Shown here in pieces: positions 53,430 through 62,533 of a DNA stretch of 64,000 nt (position 1 is the first letter of the stretch; each line of letters opens with the position of its first letter). The DNA lies in contig SMSO01000014.1 in assembly GCA_004764695.1 (NCBI GenBank), positions 385,148 to 449,147 on the forward strand, written 5' to 3'. Both the position numbers and the translations under genes were made by a program. The DNA is from Schizochytrium sp. TIO01. Lineage: Eukaryota; Sar; Bigyra; Thraustochytrida; Thraustochytriidae. Under the pieces are notes generated by a model, which was not told the origin of the DNA, made no database searches, and was given only the letters and a program-made list of their open reading frames with translations.

Positions 53430-54260
53430 CATCACATCCAACGTCCGATGCAATCCGCCACAAGCTCTCTCCCCCTATCCCAAAATCCGCCAGACCATTT
53501 CGCTCCAGCTCCGCCGTCGCCCAACATGCGCCTCTGAGCTCTTAGAAGCGGCACCTCACGAGTCCTCGGCCCCTTCTGAGCCTCCCTCGCGCCGCTTTCG
53601 CCTCTTCCGAGCCTTTCTCCTACGCCGCCTGGGCCCGCTTTCCTCGGCTCCACGCCTTTCCCCGCGTTCCCACGGCTTACCGGCACCAACCCGTTGCCGT
53701 GACCGCGGGGCACCTGGGTGACGGTGACTTGGGGGGCCCCGGGGCCACCCGTCCTGCGAGCGAGGCAGCTCCGTTGCCAGCAAAACCGCAACTCAACGCG
53801 AGCCGTGCCGTAGAAAGAGGTCGGTGCGCACTCCGAGACTGCGGGGCCGGAAGGGGTGCAGCCGAGAGAAGGAAATCCCGCAGCTACCGCAGCGGACCCT
53901 TCCTGGGAGGGGACGGGTGGTAGACGTCAGTCGCGCGAGGTGTCCAGGCTGTAGAGGGCGCAGCCTAACCCCCTAGGGGTCACGTGTGGAGTATCCGTAA
54001 GGTAGGAAGAGGGAACCGCCTCCGTGCGCCGTGACAAAAAGGGGTCAGGGTGGAATTTGGAGGTAGAGGCAGGGGAGCTGAGAGGGGAATTCTGAGAGGC
54101 TGTGGGAAAGAGGCGCGCGAAAAGAAAGCGAAGTGAGGAGATAGAAGAGGCCGCCTGAAGAGGACTCCGACATCTACGTGGAAAGGACGCCGAGATTGGT
54201 CTCGCTTTGTAGGAGGTCCTTGGGAACTCTGGCCAGGCAGGCGCTGACAAAGGCAAAACC
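53430..54260. other. GC-rich, CpG-rich island of unknown nature
   Basis: About 830 bases much richer in G and C than the AT-rich flanks. Frames on both strands (53432-53791 minus, 53699-53923 plus, 53927-54262 minus) give Arg/Gly/Ala/Pro-rich peptides with no start context or domain, which is what random GC-rich DNA gives. It could be promoter-associated, a structural RNA gene or a fragment of foreign DNA. Confidence 0.5.
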
Positions 54261-54958
54261 AAGTTGGAGAAGCCTTGTGGAGCTAGCTGTTCGATTGAAG
54301 CTTGAGGGAATTAATTGCACTCACCTCAAGCGGACTGGCAGCGGATAACCTGCCAGAGAGGAGAAACTGAAGAAGTCGACGAAGCTGTGAAATTTTGCTC
54401 AGGGTTCCTCGCTCTTGATTTCGTAAAGGAACATATACTTCACTTTGACGTGCCAAAGGGTTAACGCTGTTCTTGGTCTCTGCGCTAAAGCTGCTGCCGA
54501 GGGTGCGAAACTTTCTGGTTTTCTTTTGGCTTGTTGCGCTTTGGTTGATTGATTCATTGATTGATTATTTGTTCGTTCGTTGTATTATCACCGTTGCTGG
54601 GTTTGGACCTGCTTCGTTGTCTGAAATTGACTTTGTAGTTGCTGCTGCTACTGTTGCTTCTGTTGGAGAAGCGGGTCACAGCGGGATTTGTGAAACTACA
54701 ATTCGACTAGGCTCAGGAAAGGACTTTTAAATTTTGAACGTGCATAGGTAACCGCGATGCGGGTGTACTGGTGAAGGAAGAATTGAAGCAGCGATACCAA
54801 TCTTTATTTCTTCTGGAGGTGCATTCTGAAACGAAGCGCCAGAGCGAACGTAATCAGGAATACAATATATATCACAAAGAGAGAGCGCGAGAGAAAGAAA
54901 ACAACATTGCTGTTTTAGCAGAGAAACACTTTTTTTAAAGCACATACCACAAGTTAAG

Positions 54959-57922
54959 ATGGGACGCGTGGGCAAAAACATCACTGCAGACGATCAAGAC
55001 GGAGAGGATAACGTGAGCGCCTCCGCTCTTAAGAAACCAGCCGTCCAATCAGATGACGACAGCATCTTTGATGAGGACGAAATGACTACAAGTAAACTTC
55101 AGAGCGAACGCCGTTCCAAAACACGCAACGACCCGCGCCGGGGCCGTCAGTTGTCGAATGAAGACAACGACGAAGACGAAGACGATGATTCCACTTCGCA
55201 TAACAACAACAGCATCAGCAACTCTAGACGCACAAACAGATCAGGCGACGCCGATGACGACGACGAAGAAGACAATGACGATAACAATACCACCATGCGA
55301 CGAAGATCCAACCGTGCTCGCAGAAATCGCGTAGACCTTTCCGAGGTGTTTACCGAAGAGGAAAAGGTTGTAGACAGCGACGCTGATGACGAAGATGCAA
55401 ACAATGACAACGCAGACTCCGGGTCCGACGAATCTGCATTCCGCAAGACTCGTAAGACTCGACGCGGTCGTCGTCGCCACGGAAGTTCTTCTGACGATGC
55501 CGCTGATGGAGCTGCTGAGCGCGAAGAAGAAGAGGACGACGAGGGTATGGATCTTGACGAAGACTATAATGAAGAAGAAGATGGGGAGCGCAACGGGAAC
55601 AAACGCCAAAGCAGCAGTCGAAGTGCAGAGCTCCGAACAAAATCGCGTGAGGATACTCTTGAAGAGTCTCGTCGCAAGGATGAAAAACGTTGGAAAGTGC
55701 GTGAAGACAAGGCTGCTGCAGCTGCAGCTGCCAGCACAGCACCGCGCCGAACAAGGCGATCCAAGTCTGCAGAAGATGCCGACGAGGACTTTTCTGCAGG
55801 TAATGGGTCCAGTGAAGAGTCTGAAGATTCTGGAGCTGAGCGTGCCGTCGCTGACGGCATCTCGGATGACCTGAAGTCCTCTGACTCAGCTTCGCACGGT
55901 AGCAGAAATGGCTCAGAGCAAAAGTCACGAGGCCGTCTTGGGCGTGTGAGAAGCTCTAGCGTTGCTAGCAATGATGATAGCCGCTCCGCAAATAGTCCTG
56001 CTGGAAATAGCACAACTTCTGGAAGTAGACCCGAGCCCCGTAAGCGCGGTCGCCCAGCAATGTCTGCTTCGGACTTCGCTCGCCAGGCCCTCAAACGTGC
56101 TCGTCCCGATCCGAAAGACCTGAAACGTCGTGTAGCTCTGGGTCAAAACCGCAAAAGCGCAACAAATGTTATTAGACCGATTCCTACCAGTAGCTCGAAT
56201 ATTCTGTTGCGTCCAAGCGCGTCTGTGGGCAGCTCACTTACTGCGTCGTCTTCAGCCTTGGATACCCGACGTCGCTCAAATAGTGGATCAGAAGGCCCGC
56301 CTTTGCAGCGTACCACGCCACAAAAGGTTACGGACATGGCGCCGAGTGAACTCGCTGCTATGAAAGCCAAGCTGAAAGATAAGGGCATCAACACACGTGG
56401 CGCCACAGGTGCTGTACGTGCGAGACCTGACTCTCTTTTCAAGTCAATCGGGTCTCGTAGCAGCACTAATGTTTCGCCGACACCTATATCTGATAATAAC
56501 GCAGACGAGCAACGTAGGAAACGCGAAGCTGTGTTGGCTGCAATGCGTAAACAGGCACCCGGTGTAGTAGATACCTCTTCAGGGTCTACTGGGTCAGGCT
56601 CAAAGAGTGGCTCGCCAGTCTTTGGGGCAAACGCTTCCGTACCTGGCGGCGCAGTTGGTCTTAAAGCGACAACACCAGTTGCAGACCCGATCAGCCGTGC
56701 AAAGTCTCCTTTGGGTAATGTTGCCAGTCCAGTTAACGCAATTGACTCAGTATCAAGCGCGAAAAAGCAGAAGCGACCGAAGCTTCGTAAACCGATGAAA
56801 AAGGCCGGTGGCGTCGATCTTTCTCCCCCCACTGATACCAGAACAAGCTGGAATGCTAGTGAGGTGATTAAAGGGTTTCTGTACGTTGGGGCTGGTTGGG
56901 ATCAGAATCAACGCTGTCTAGTAAACCGTAAAAACGATGACATGGAGTTAAAAGCAAGCCGTATGGCTTGGTGCCGTGATCATAATATGTGTTATGCTCT
57001 AAACATGGCAGGAAGTCCGCATCAACGTGAACTGCGTGGGATCGGCTACGTGCTTCCCGAGACCAAGTCGGTGCGTATTGACGTGAACGATCTTGACATT
57101 TGGGATGAACAGTCAATGCGCAAAGGCTTCGAACGCGGCGCTGATTTTATTGAAGAAGCCTGGAAGGCTCATGTGTTAGCAAAAGAGCGTTGTCAACAGG
57201 CTTCAAATTCTCAAATGCGAATTGTTCCTCCCACTATTTTTGTGCATTGCGTGGCCGGTGTGAATCGGTCTCCAATGAGTGTGGTGTGGTGGCTTTGCAA
57301 GTATCACGGTCTGCGCATTCGCGATGCATGGGAGCTTGTACGTAAGCGACGCGACCAAGGTGCACATTGGACTGACGTAACTTTGGGTGGCCCTCCGCCT
57401 CCAGAAGGCTATGTCCCCTCTGAAGAAGATCTCAAGCGTGCATCGACACGGAAGTTTCAGCATCGTTACGATGTCACTTCCAAGAAGATGGTACTCGATT
57501 TTGTTCCTTTGGAGCCCCCCCCTGAGGATGACAACAAGCCATGCGGGTCAGACCTTGATGGCTCCAAGGAAGCTGTAAATAAGACAGCCGCCGAAACAGC
57601 ATCATCTTCGTCCTCTTCTTCATCGATCAAGGATGAAGCCACTGTGAAGACTGAAAACTCCAAGACTCCCGCGACAAGTGCAGAAGCGGCTGAGCAACAG
57701 CAAGCTGCGCTACAATCCGATGGCCCAAATCCTGGCAGCAAAACGGTGGTTAAATCAGGAGAGAAGCAACAGCAAGCTGACGCTGTGCGTTACCCCAAAG
57801 CCTTGTGGTATATCAACGCTGAGAAGATTCTTTCCCCAAACTTCAAGCGTGGTTTAGAAAACGAGCGCATTCTTGCTCCCTACCCCTCATCAACGGTTCC
57901 TCCTCCTGCTGCAAGCTCTTAA
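54959..57922 (+). CDS. Dual-specificity-phosphatase-like protein with long disordered N-terminus
   Basis: 987 residues from ATG 54959. Residues 1-620 are low complexity, acidic then basic (DDDDEEDNDDNN; RKTRKTRRGRRRHG), consistent with a nuclear protein. A DSP-like domain lies at about 635-810: an Asp loop with IDVNDLDIWDEQSMRKGFE, then the active-site loop HCVAGVNRS, an HCX5R signature with catalytic Cys and Arg both present, followed by SVVWWLCKYHGLRIRDAW, the helix usual after the P-loop. DSP enzymes hydrolyse phosphate from Ser/Thr/Tyr residues or other phosphorylated ligands. The C-terminus is Ser/Glu/Gln-rich. Intact motif suggests activity; substrate unknown. Confidence 0.85.
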   Translation: MGRVGKNITADDQDGEDNVSASALKKPAVQSDDDSIFDEDEMTTSKLQSERRSKTRNDPRRGRQLSNEDNDEDEDDDSTSHNNNSISNSRRTNRSGDADDDDEEDNDDNNTTMRRRSNRARRNRVDLSEVFTEEEKVVDSDADDEDANNDNADSGSDESAFRKTRKTRRGRRRHGSSSDDAADGAAEREEEEDDEGMDLDEDYNEEEDGERNGNKRQSSSRSAELRTKSREDTLEESRRKDEKRWKVREDKAAAAAAASTAPRRTRRSKSAEDADEDFSAGNGSSEESEDSGAERAVADGISDDLKSSDSASHGSRNGSEQKSRGRLGRVRSSSVASNDDSRSANSPAGNSTTSGSRPEPRKRGRPAMSASDFARQALKRARPDPKDLKRRVALGQNRKSATNVIRPIPTSSSNILLRPSASVGSSLTASSSALDTRRRSNSGSEGPPLQRTTPQKVTDMAPSELAAMKAKLKDKGINTRGATGAVRARPDSLFKSIGSRSSTNVSPTPISDNNADEQRRKREAVLAAMRKQAPGVVDTSSGSTGSGSKSGSPVFGANASVPGGAVGLKATTPVADPISRAKSPLGNVASPVNAIDSVSSAKKQKRPKLRKPMKKAGGVDLSPPTDTRTSWNASEVIKGFLYVGAGWDQNQRCLVNRKNDDMELKASRMAWCRDHNMCYALNMAGSPHQRELRGIGYVLPETKSVRIDVNDLDIWDEQSMRKGFERGADFIEEAWKAHVLAKERCQQASNSQMRIVPPTIFVHCVAGVNRSPMSVVWWLCKYHGLRIRDAWELVRKRRDQGAHWTDVTLGGPPPPEGYVPSEEDLKRASTRKFQHRYDVTSKKMVLDFVPLEPPPEDDNKPCGSDLDGSKEAVNKTAAETASSSSSSSSIKDEATVKTENSKTPATSAEAAEQQQAALQSDGPNPGSKTVVKSGEKQQQADAVRYPKALWYINAEKILSPNFKRGLENERILAPYPSSTVPPPAASS

Positions 57923-58410
57923 ATGACATTCTCGGTTCTGCGTAGAACCATAGTATCATCTGTGCTGGACGTGCCATGGGCTTTCCTTGTGTTATTATAT
58001 TAACGCCTATACCACCATCTGTAGACATGTCACCAAACGCTTCTGCGAGTCCAGGCATCAGACACTGATCTTCTTACCACAATCATGTAGTAGGTTCTTC
58101 AAAGTTTCAACAACAATTAAGGAAAATTCCAACGCTTATCACACATATCCTCATATCTTTTATTTTACAACACGCTTTTTCTATTGAATATGTACTTTCC
58201 GCAGAACGCATCTCAAAATTCATTATATGCTCTAAGCTAGGAATTTATGTTTCATCTGTCTGGATGTCCAAGAAGGGTTTTGAAAAATGGAATAAATAAC
58301 AACAATTGTGGGCAGTTACTGGAGTCTGACGTGAATAGTAAATGTCTTGTTGATCGTACACAGCATTAGAAATATGATAGAGTTTTAATAATCGTGAAAA
58401 CAAGTATATG
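57923..58410. other. 3' flanks of convergent genes
   Basis: 488 bases, AT-rich, with no gene seen. Confidence 0.5.
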
Positions 58411-59229
58411 TTAAATAGTTTCAGCTTGCAACCAATCCATTGCACTCCACAGTCGCTTCCGCAATAACCGAGCTGAATCATAGTCTTTGGTACCCTGTGG
58501 AAGAGCACAGACGAAGTGCACAGCGACATGGTTTTCAAAAGCTCCTCCAAAGTGAGCCAGAAGTTCCTTTTCAACCTCACTAGGTGTCCATAAATCTGTA
58601 CCTTCATTGTCAATACCCTGGCCATCGTTAATTTTGTTATTTCCAAGGACGAGAAGTGGCAGGTGTAAAGCATCTGGGTTGGCTTTGTAAAACTGATAAA
58701 GCACATCAAACGCAGGTTCCAATGATTGCACCTGCACATTTATTACAAATACAACCGCGTGGACATTTTGCAAATATGCCCCCCAGTAACGTTGAATCTT
58801 TGGGGCGCCACCGAGATCCCAGACTCGGAAACATGTAGTTCGATGCCGTACGTCTGATATTGAGAAGCCTCTGGTGGAATCTATTGAAGGAAGGCTCTCT
58901 GCGAAAGGATTTTCGAGACCACCTTCAGTGCTCAAGGATTTAAGTCTGCCTAACAAAAGACTTTTACCAACATCGGAGGCACCAATCCAAAGCAGGCCTC
59001 GTGCTTGAGTTGGGGCCTCAGAAGTGAACCCACTCAGGTCTTCATTAGCACACTGACTGGCAGAACTTAATTGACTTCGTCCATCTGCTTTTCCTGCACC
59101 AACAAGTGTAGCTTCTAGCCAATGAAAGATACTATAGCACATCATATAGCAAGCAATCTTGAACGCAAGAACTCGATCATACTCTCCATCTTTGTATTTC
59201 CTGGAAGTCTTGCTTTGTTGTCCACCCAT
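58411..59229 (-). CDS. Arf-like small GTPase with degenerate nucleotide-binding motifs
   Basis: 272 residues from ATG 59229. The N-terminus MGGQQSK has Gly2, Ser6 and Lys7, a good N-myristoylation signal. Longer than Arf (about 180) because of a ~75-residue N-terminal extension. The G domain starts near 78: P-loop GASDVGKS (83-90), switch II WDLGGAPKIQRYW (137-149; Arf has WDVGGQDKIRPLW) and NKIN (198-201) where Arf has NKxD. The catalytic Gln of Arf (DVGGQ) is Ala here, and the base-specifying Asp of NKxD is Asn. It may bind nucleotide poorly or be locked in one state. Probably membrane-bound and traffic-related; specific role unknown. Confidence 0.8.
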   Translation of the reverse strand: MGGQQSKTSRKYKDGEYDRVLAFKIACYMMCYSIFHWLEATLVGAGKADGRSQLSSASQCANEDLSGFTSEAPTQARGLLWIGASDVGKSLLLGRLKSLSTEGGLENPFAESLPSIDSTRGFSISDVRHRTTCFRVWDLGGAPKIQRYWGAYLQNVHAVVFVINVQVQSLEPAFDVLYQFYKANPDALHLPLLVLGNNKINDGQGIDNEGTDLWTPSEVEKELLAHFGGAFENHVAVHFVCALPQGTKDYDSARLLRKRLWSAMDWLQAETI

Positions 59230-60143
59230 CTTAGCTTGCACACGGCTATCTTCTAGCCTCGCACACAGGATAATCTCCCCAGGATCCGAAGATCATGTAC
59301 GTTTGTGAGTTTTGCTGGCGTCACATCAAAATGGGTTGAACCTGACATTAACTATATTTAATCACTTATTCAATAAACCTTTTTCTCCCCTTTTTTCCTT
59401 TAAAATTCTTTCTTTATATACAAACCTATACTTTCAACGGTTAGGTGTGCAACCTGTATTTCTCCCCTAGGCCTACATAGACTTTTAATTAATTACATTC
59501 CTATACAAAATGGTTACTCATTGAGCTATCCATGGATTCGTCGAAAATCTCTCACCATTTTGTTTCGATAAAGGACTATATCCTCAACTCAATCAAAGTG
59601 GGTTTTGTATTAGATCCCTAACTTAAATATCCATGTCATTTTTTCGTTGCTGCAGCTTTTCTGTTTATTTATTATTATGAATTGAAATTTAGATTCAATT
59701 AAAAAGAAGCTTTCGAATTTTATTATATTACCTACAACCCTTAAGGTTCATCTAAGTCATATACGTAGTGCACAGGATGAATGTTTGAGCAATTAAGCAA
59801 GCGTGGTCTTGTTGCAGCTAATGAAAGAGCTTGCGCATCCACCCCTCACTAATTATATTATTACTGAATCTCATGTATTGAACCATTCGTTACGCGCCCA
59901 AGAAAAAAATGTTGGGGAAACTATAACGATAGATAAACGATAGCTCTTGTTTTTTTCATTATCCCATTTTTTATTTTACAAAACCCGTGAACATTGCAAC
60001 TTAGAGATGCTTTATCCCCCTGCTGATATGCTTGGCTTAGTCGATGAGGAAATGAGACTACAAACAATGTTTAGCTACCGTATCACACCAAGCCGAAGAA
60101 GAAGAAGAAGAAGAAGCACCACACTCCCACCGCAAAGAAGGAG
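59230..60143. other. Intergenic
   Basis: 914 bases, AT-rich. A GAA tract lies at 60095-60116 in what is probably the leader of the next gene. No gene supported. Confidence 0.5.
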
Positions 60144-60350
60144 ATGGCCCACATTGCCGACAAGCTTAATCTCATGACAATTACCGACATGAAGCGCGCC
60201 AATAAAACAGAGCTGTACAAGGTGATGGACGAGCGCGCGCGCAACAAGGACAAGCACCTCGATATGATTGCTCATCTGAAGAAACTACAGAAAGAGGCAA
60301 AGCGTTTGGACGCCCTCAAGAAGCAGATGAAGGCACAACTTAAGATGTAA
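60144..60350 (+). CDS. Small lysine-rich helical protein (68 aa)
   Basis: ATG 60144 (context GAGATGGCC), 68 residues, rich in Lys and charged helix (HLKKLQKEAKRLDALKKQMKAQ). C/G-ending codons resemble those of the ATP synthase subunit b gene. No recognised domain. A second upstream frame (59947-60177) encodes an Arg-run and looks spurious. Function unknown. Confidence 0.5.
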   Translation: MAHIADKLNLMTITDMKRANKTELYKVMDERARNKDKHLDMIAHLKKLQKEAKRLDALKKQMKAQLKM

Positions 60351-61303
60351 GAATATTCATTAATTTGATTGACGCACTAACTACAAAGAACTATTTCACA
60401 CTCACTCATACCTATCAATTCTCAATTAATTCATCATTCCAAAACCCTTTGTCATAATCCAAGAGCGCTCTTTCGAAGAATATTGCCTGTGCACCCTAAA
60501 GATCAATGTGCGATCGATCATTCATCCCCCGCAGAATCCACAGGCAGGGGTTCGCCGTCTGCGGCAGTCAGACGAACGCAGAGCGCACGAATGGTTTTCG
60601 GATTCCGCTGGCCACTTTGCGTCGAAGGGTGAGGAGAAAGAGAGGAAACCACGCACGCAGAGCTTGTTGGAACAGCCACGATGTGGCCAAAAAGCTGGTT
60701 GGTGGCCGCGTCCGCTCCGGCAATGATTACCTCCGACTTGAGCTCGCCCAGGTCTAGGCCTACTACACCGCCCACGGCGTCGCAAGGAATGTGCGCGTGG
60801 ACCAGAGAGAGAGAGCCCTGTGATGTTCGTTATGAGCGAGGGCAAGGAAACCATGCATTCAGTCAAAGGCACGGGGCCAACGAGACTTGTCACGATTGGC
60901 GCTGCACACTACGATTGTTTGGTAGTAATCGTTTATCTGGGAATTGGTTCCAGATGTCCCAGATTGCAAAAGGTCAAATTTTTGCTGGTGATACCTTGCA
61001 TCATAAAGCTTCCGCGAGGCATTCAGATTGACTCCTAACTCAGGACTAATCGTGTCATGAGCTCTGCTCTCTCTATCTAATTGATCAAGTCTGTTCTGGA
61101 TATTGTTTCGCAATGAGTTAGACATCAACTACTTTTTATTTGATACTATTATATCAAGTAGCCTTAGATTTTTATTGGATGCTTAAAAACTCTTACCACC
61201 CGAATCGCGAAAATTCGAGGCAGCGCAGGAACAAGCAAAACAGCAATCCCAGAGCGGTGCTTCACCGGACCGACAGACACAAACACAGGGAAACAGAAGG
61301 CCT
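60351..61303. other. Unresolved GC-rich region upstream of the virus-like cluster
   Basis: 953 bases. 60520-60860 is GC-rich and has C/G-biased frames on both strands: minus 60775-60518 (beginning MGGVVGLDLGELKSEV) and plus 60820-61038 (MMFVMSEGKETMHSVKG). A minus frame starts at ATG 61125 (MSNSLRNNIQNRLDQLDRES) with a possible donor GCAAG|GTATCA near 60991. I could not assemble a consistent spliced model. Confidence 0.35.
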
Positions 61304-61771
61304 ATGAAGCGAAGTCGCACCGTGCTCGCTCTTTTAGAATTGTTTGGCCTTGGTAGCATTGGAGCGGACCGCTTTTATATGGGTTCTTACAAACTTGGTG
61401 CACTCAAAATAGCACTGCTTATTCTAGGAATTCTTGCGGGCGTCTTTCTCCTTGGACCCCTTGCATTAGGATTTTTCGTTGCTTATTTTATCTTCGTCAC
61501 CTGGGACTCATTTATCAAGGGCCTGACACCAATCGAGTTTTGGTTACATGCCAAGCCATCTCGCATCAATTTGATAGACACATCATGTAAAACAAGTGTG
61601 ACGGGTGATCAACAGCGACGTCTCGTGAAGACTTTTGAGAGAATTGTTGTGAACGACGCTGGCTCAGGTTCACGTATTGTACAAAATATGACCAACGGTC
61701 AGGTTGTTAGTTTCCAGTATGGTGAAGATGGTCTCGATGGGACGTATATGAGAACATTTGATGAATTATAG
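61304..61771 (+). CDS. TM2 domain joined to an RNA polymerase largest-subunit (RPB1) fragment, virus-like
   Basis: 155 residues from ATG 61304. Residues 1-69 are a TM2 domain: two hydrophobic segments with LLELFGLGSIGADRFYMG and a C-terminal WD. Residues about 69-147 match RPB1 (yeast: [20 protein letters not shown], then [20 protein letters not shown], then IQFIYGEDGMD). Here: FIKGLTPIEFWLHAKPSR, then NLIDTSCKTSVTGDQQRRLVK, then VVSFQYGEDGLD. The frame stops 8 residues later, so most of RPB1 is missing. The N-terminal two-thirds of RPB1 is not here either. TM2 proteins and RNA polymerase subunits are both common in large DNA viruses, whereas host RPB1 would be long and unfused. I read it as a fragment created by a deletion or recombination in an endogenous virus. 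The fusion may or may not be expressed. Confidence 0.78.
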   Translation: MKRSRTVLALLELFGLGSIGADRFYMGSYKLGALKIALLILGILAGVFLLGPLALGFFVAYFIFVTWDSFIKGLTPIEFWLHAKPSRINLIDTSCKTSVTGDQQRRLVKTFERIVVNDAGSGSRIVQNMTNGQVVSFQYGEDGLDGTYMRTFDEL

Positions 61772-61997
61772 AAACCTAGATGACATCAAAACGGCTCTAT
61801 TGATTTACCTGGGAGGGTATATCTTCCACAATTTGGGCTTGCGAGAAAAACTATCATGGGCTCTTATATCGTATATTTGGAAACGCCAGTATCATGCATT
61901 GAAATAAACCAAGACGCTTGGCATATCTTTTGAAATTGTAAACCCTGATAGTGAGTGTAGTGATGACGACCTATTAGAAAGATATATTGTCTTCTAA
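61761..61997 (+). pseudogene. Short ORF with in-frame TAA, probable broken viral gene
   Basis: ATG 61761 overlaps the stop of the RPB1-fragment ORF (11 bases shared: ATGAATTATAG). The frame gives 48 codons (to TAA 61905-61907), then continues open for about 29 more codons to TAA 61995. The first segment is hydrophobic (ALLIYLGGYIFHNLGL) and the second acidic. It is too short to assign. A single nonsense mutation is the simplest explanation, with the alternative that only the 48-residue peptide is real. Confidence 0.45.
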
Positions 61998-62035
61998 CTT
62001 TTACTTTAAAAAGAAAATAAGTCAACACACCATTC

Positions 62036-62503
62036 ATGAGTTTGGAAGACATTATTGATCGATTGGATACAAAACTGCTCGTCCGTTATGTAACTTATGA
62101 TGACCCCCTTGCCTACCATAATGTGTATAGTCTTGTAAGGAAAAAACTTCGAAGAAATAACCAGTTTCATAGAGACCCGAATTATTATTATATTTTCTTG
62201 CATTTTGTAACTGACTTTTTAAGAGCATGTCCCCAGTATGAAGGTTTATTTCAGAATATTTTGATTGATTTCATACGACTTACTTCTCGTCAGAAAGATC
62301 ATTCTCATTATAATCACACTCGGGATATGGCATATTACGTACGGTTTCCAGAGCTGTTTTTCCCGTCTATCAAATATAGCAAGTGTGCGGAAAGAATATT
62401 GATCTTACAAAATATGGTTATGCAGAATAATGCCACTGATAAGCTTCATCATGAAGTCTGGTCTACATTTCTAGTAACTAAACCTCTATACGAATATTGT
62501 TAG
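62036..62503 (+). CDS. Orphan protein, virus-like island
   Basis: 155 residues from ATG 62036. Rich in Tyr, Phe, His and Asn, and mostly helical by appearance. No membrane segment or known domain. AT-rich upstream sequence (TTTACTTTAAAAAGAAAATAAG). The next gene starts 31 bp after its stop. Such tight packing is unlike the host part of the window. Confidence 0.6.
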   Translation: MSLEDIIDRLDTKLLVRYVTYDDPLAYHNVYSLVRKKLRRNNQFHRDPNYYYIFLHFVTDFLRACPQYEGLFQNILIDFIRLTSRQKDHSHYNHTRDMAYYVRFPELFFPSIKYSKCAERILILQNMVMQNNATDKLHHEVWSTFLVTKPLYEYC

Positions 62504-62533
62504 ATGGACAGTATTGCATAATGATACAAAAGT

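Larger units (their letters stand above)
51396..54958. other. Gene-poor gap (3.6 kb) with repeats and GC-rich island
   Basis: No supported gene. It holds a TATATG run (51540-51568), A-rich runs near 52720-52745, a 10-bp minisatellite (53181-53307) and a GC-rich island (53430-54260). Short frames in the island are Arg/Gly-rich on both strands and look like composition artefacts. The upstream part is AT-rich with pyrimidine-rich stretches. Confidence 0.5.

Noticed and set aside
53432-53791. Arg/Gly-rich minus-strand frame in the GC island
   Set aside because: Composition artefact; overlapping frames on both strands look alike and none has a domain or start context.
59947-60177. 76-aa frame with an Arg run upstream of the small Lys-rich protein
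   Set aside because: The Arg run comes from a GAA repeat read out of frame, and it overlaps a better small ORF.
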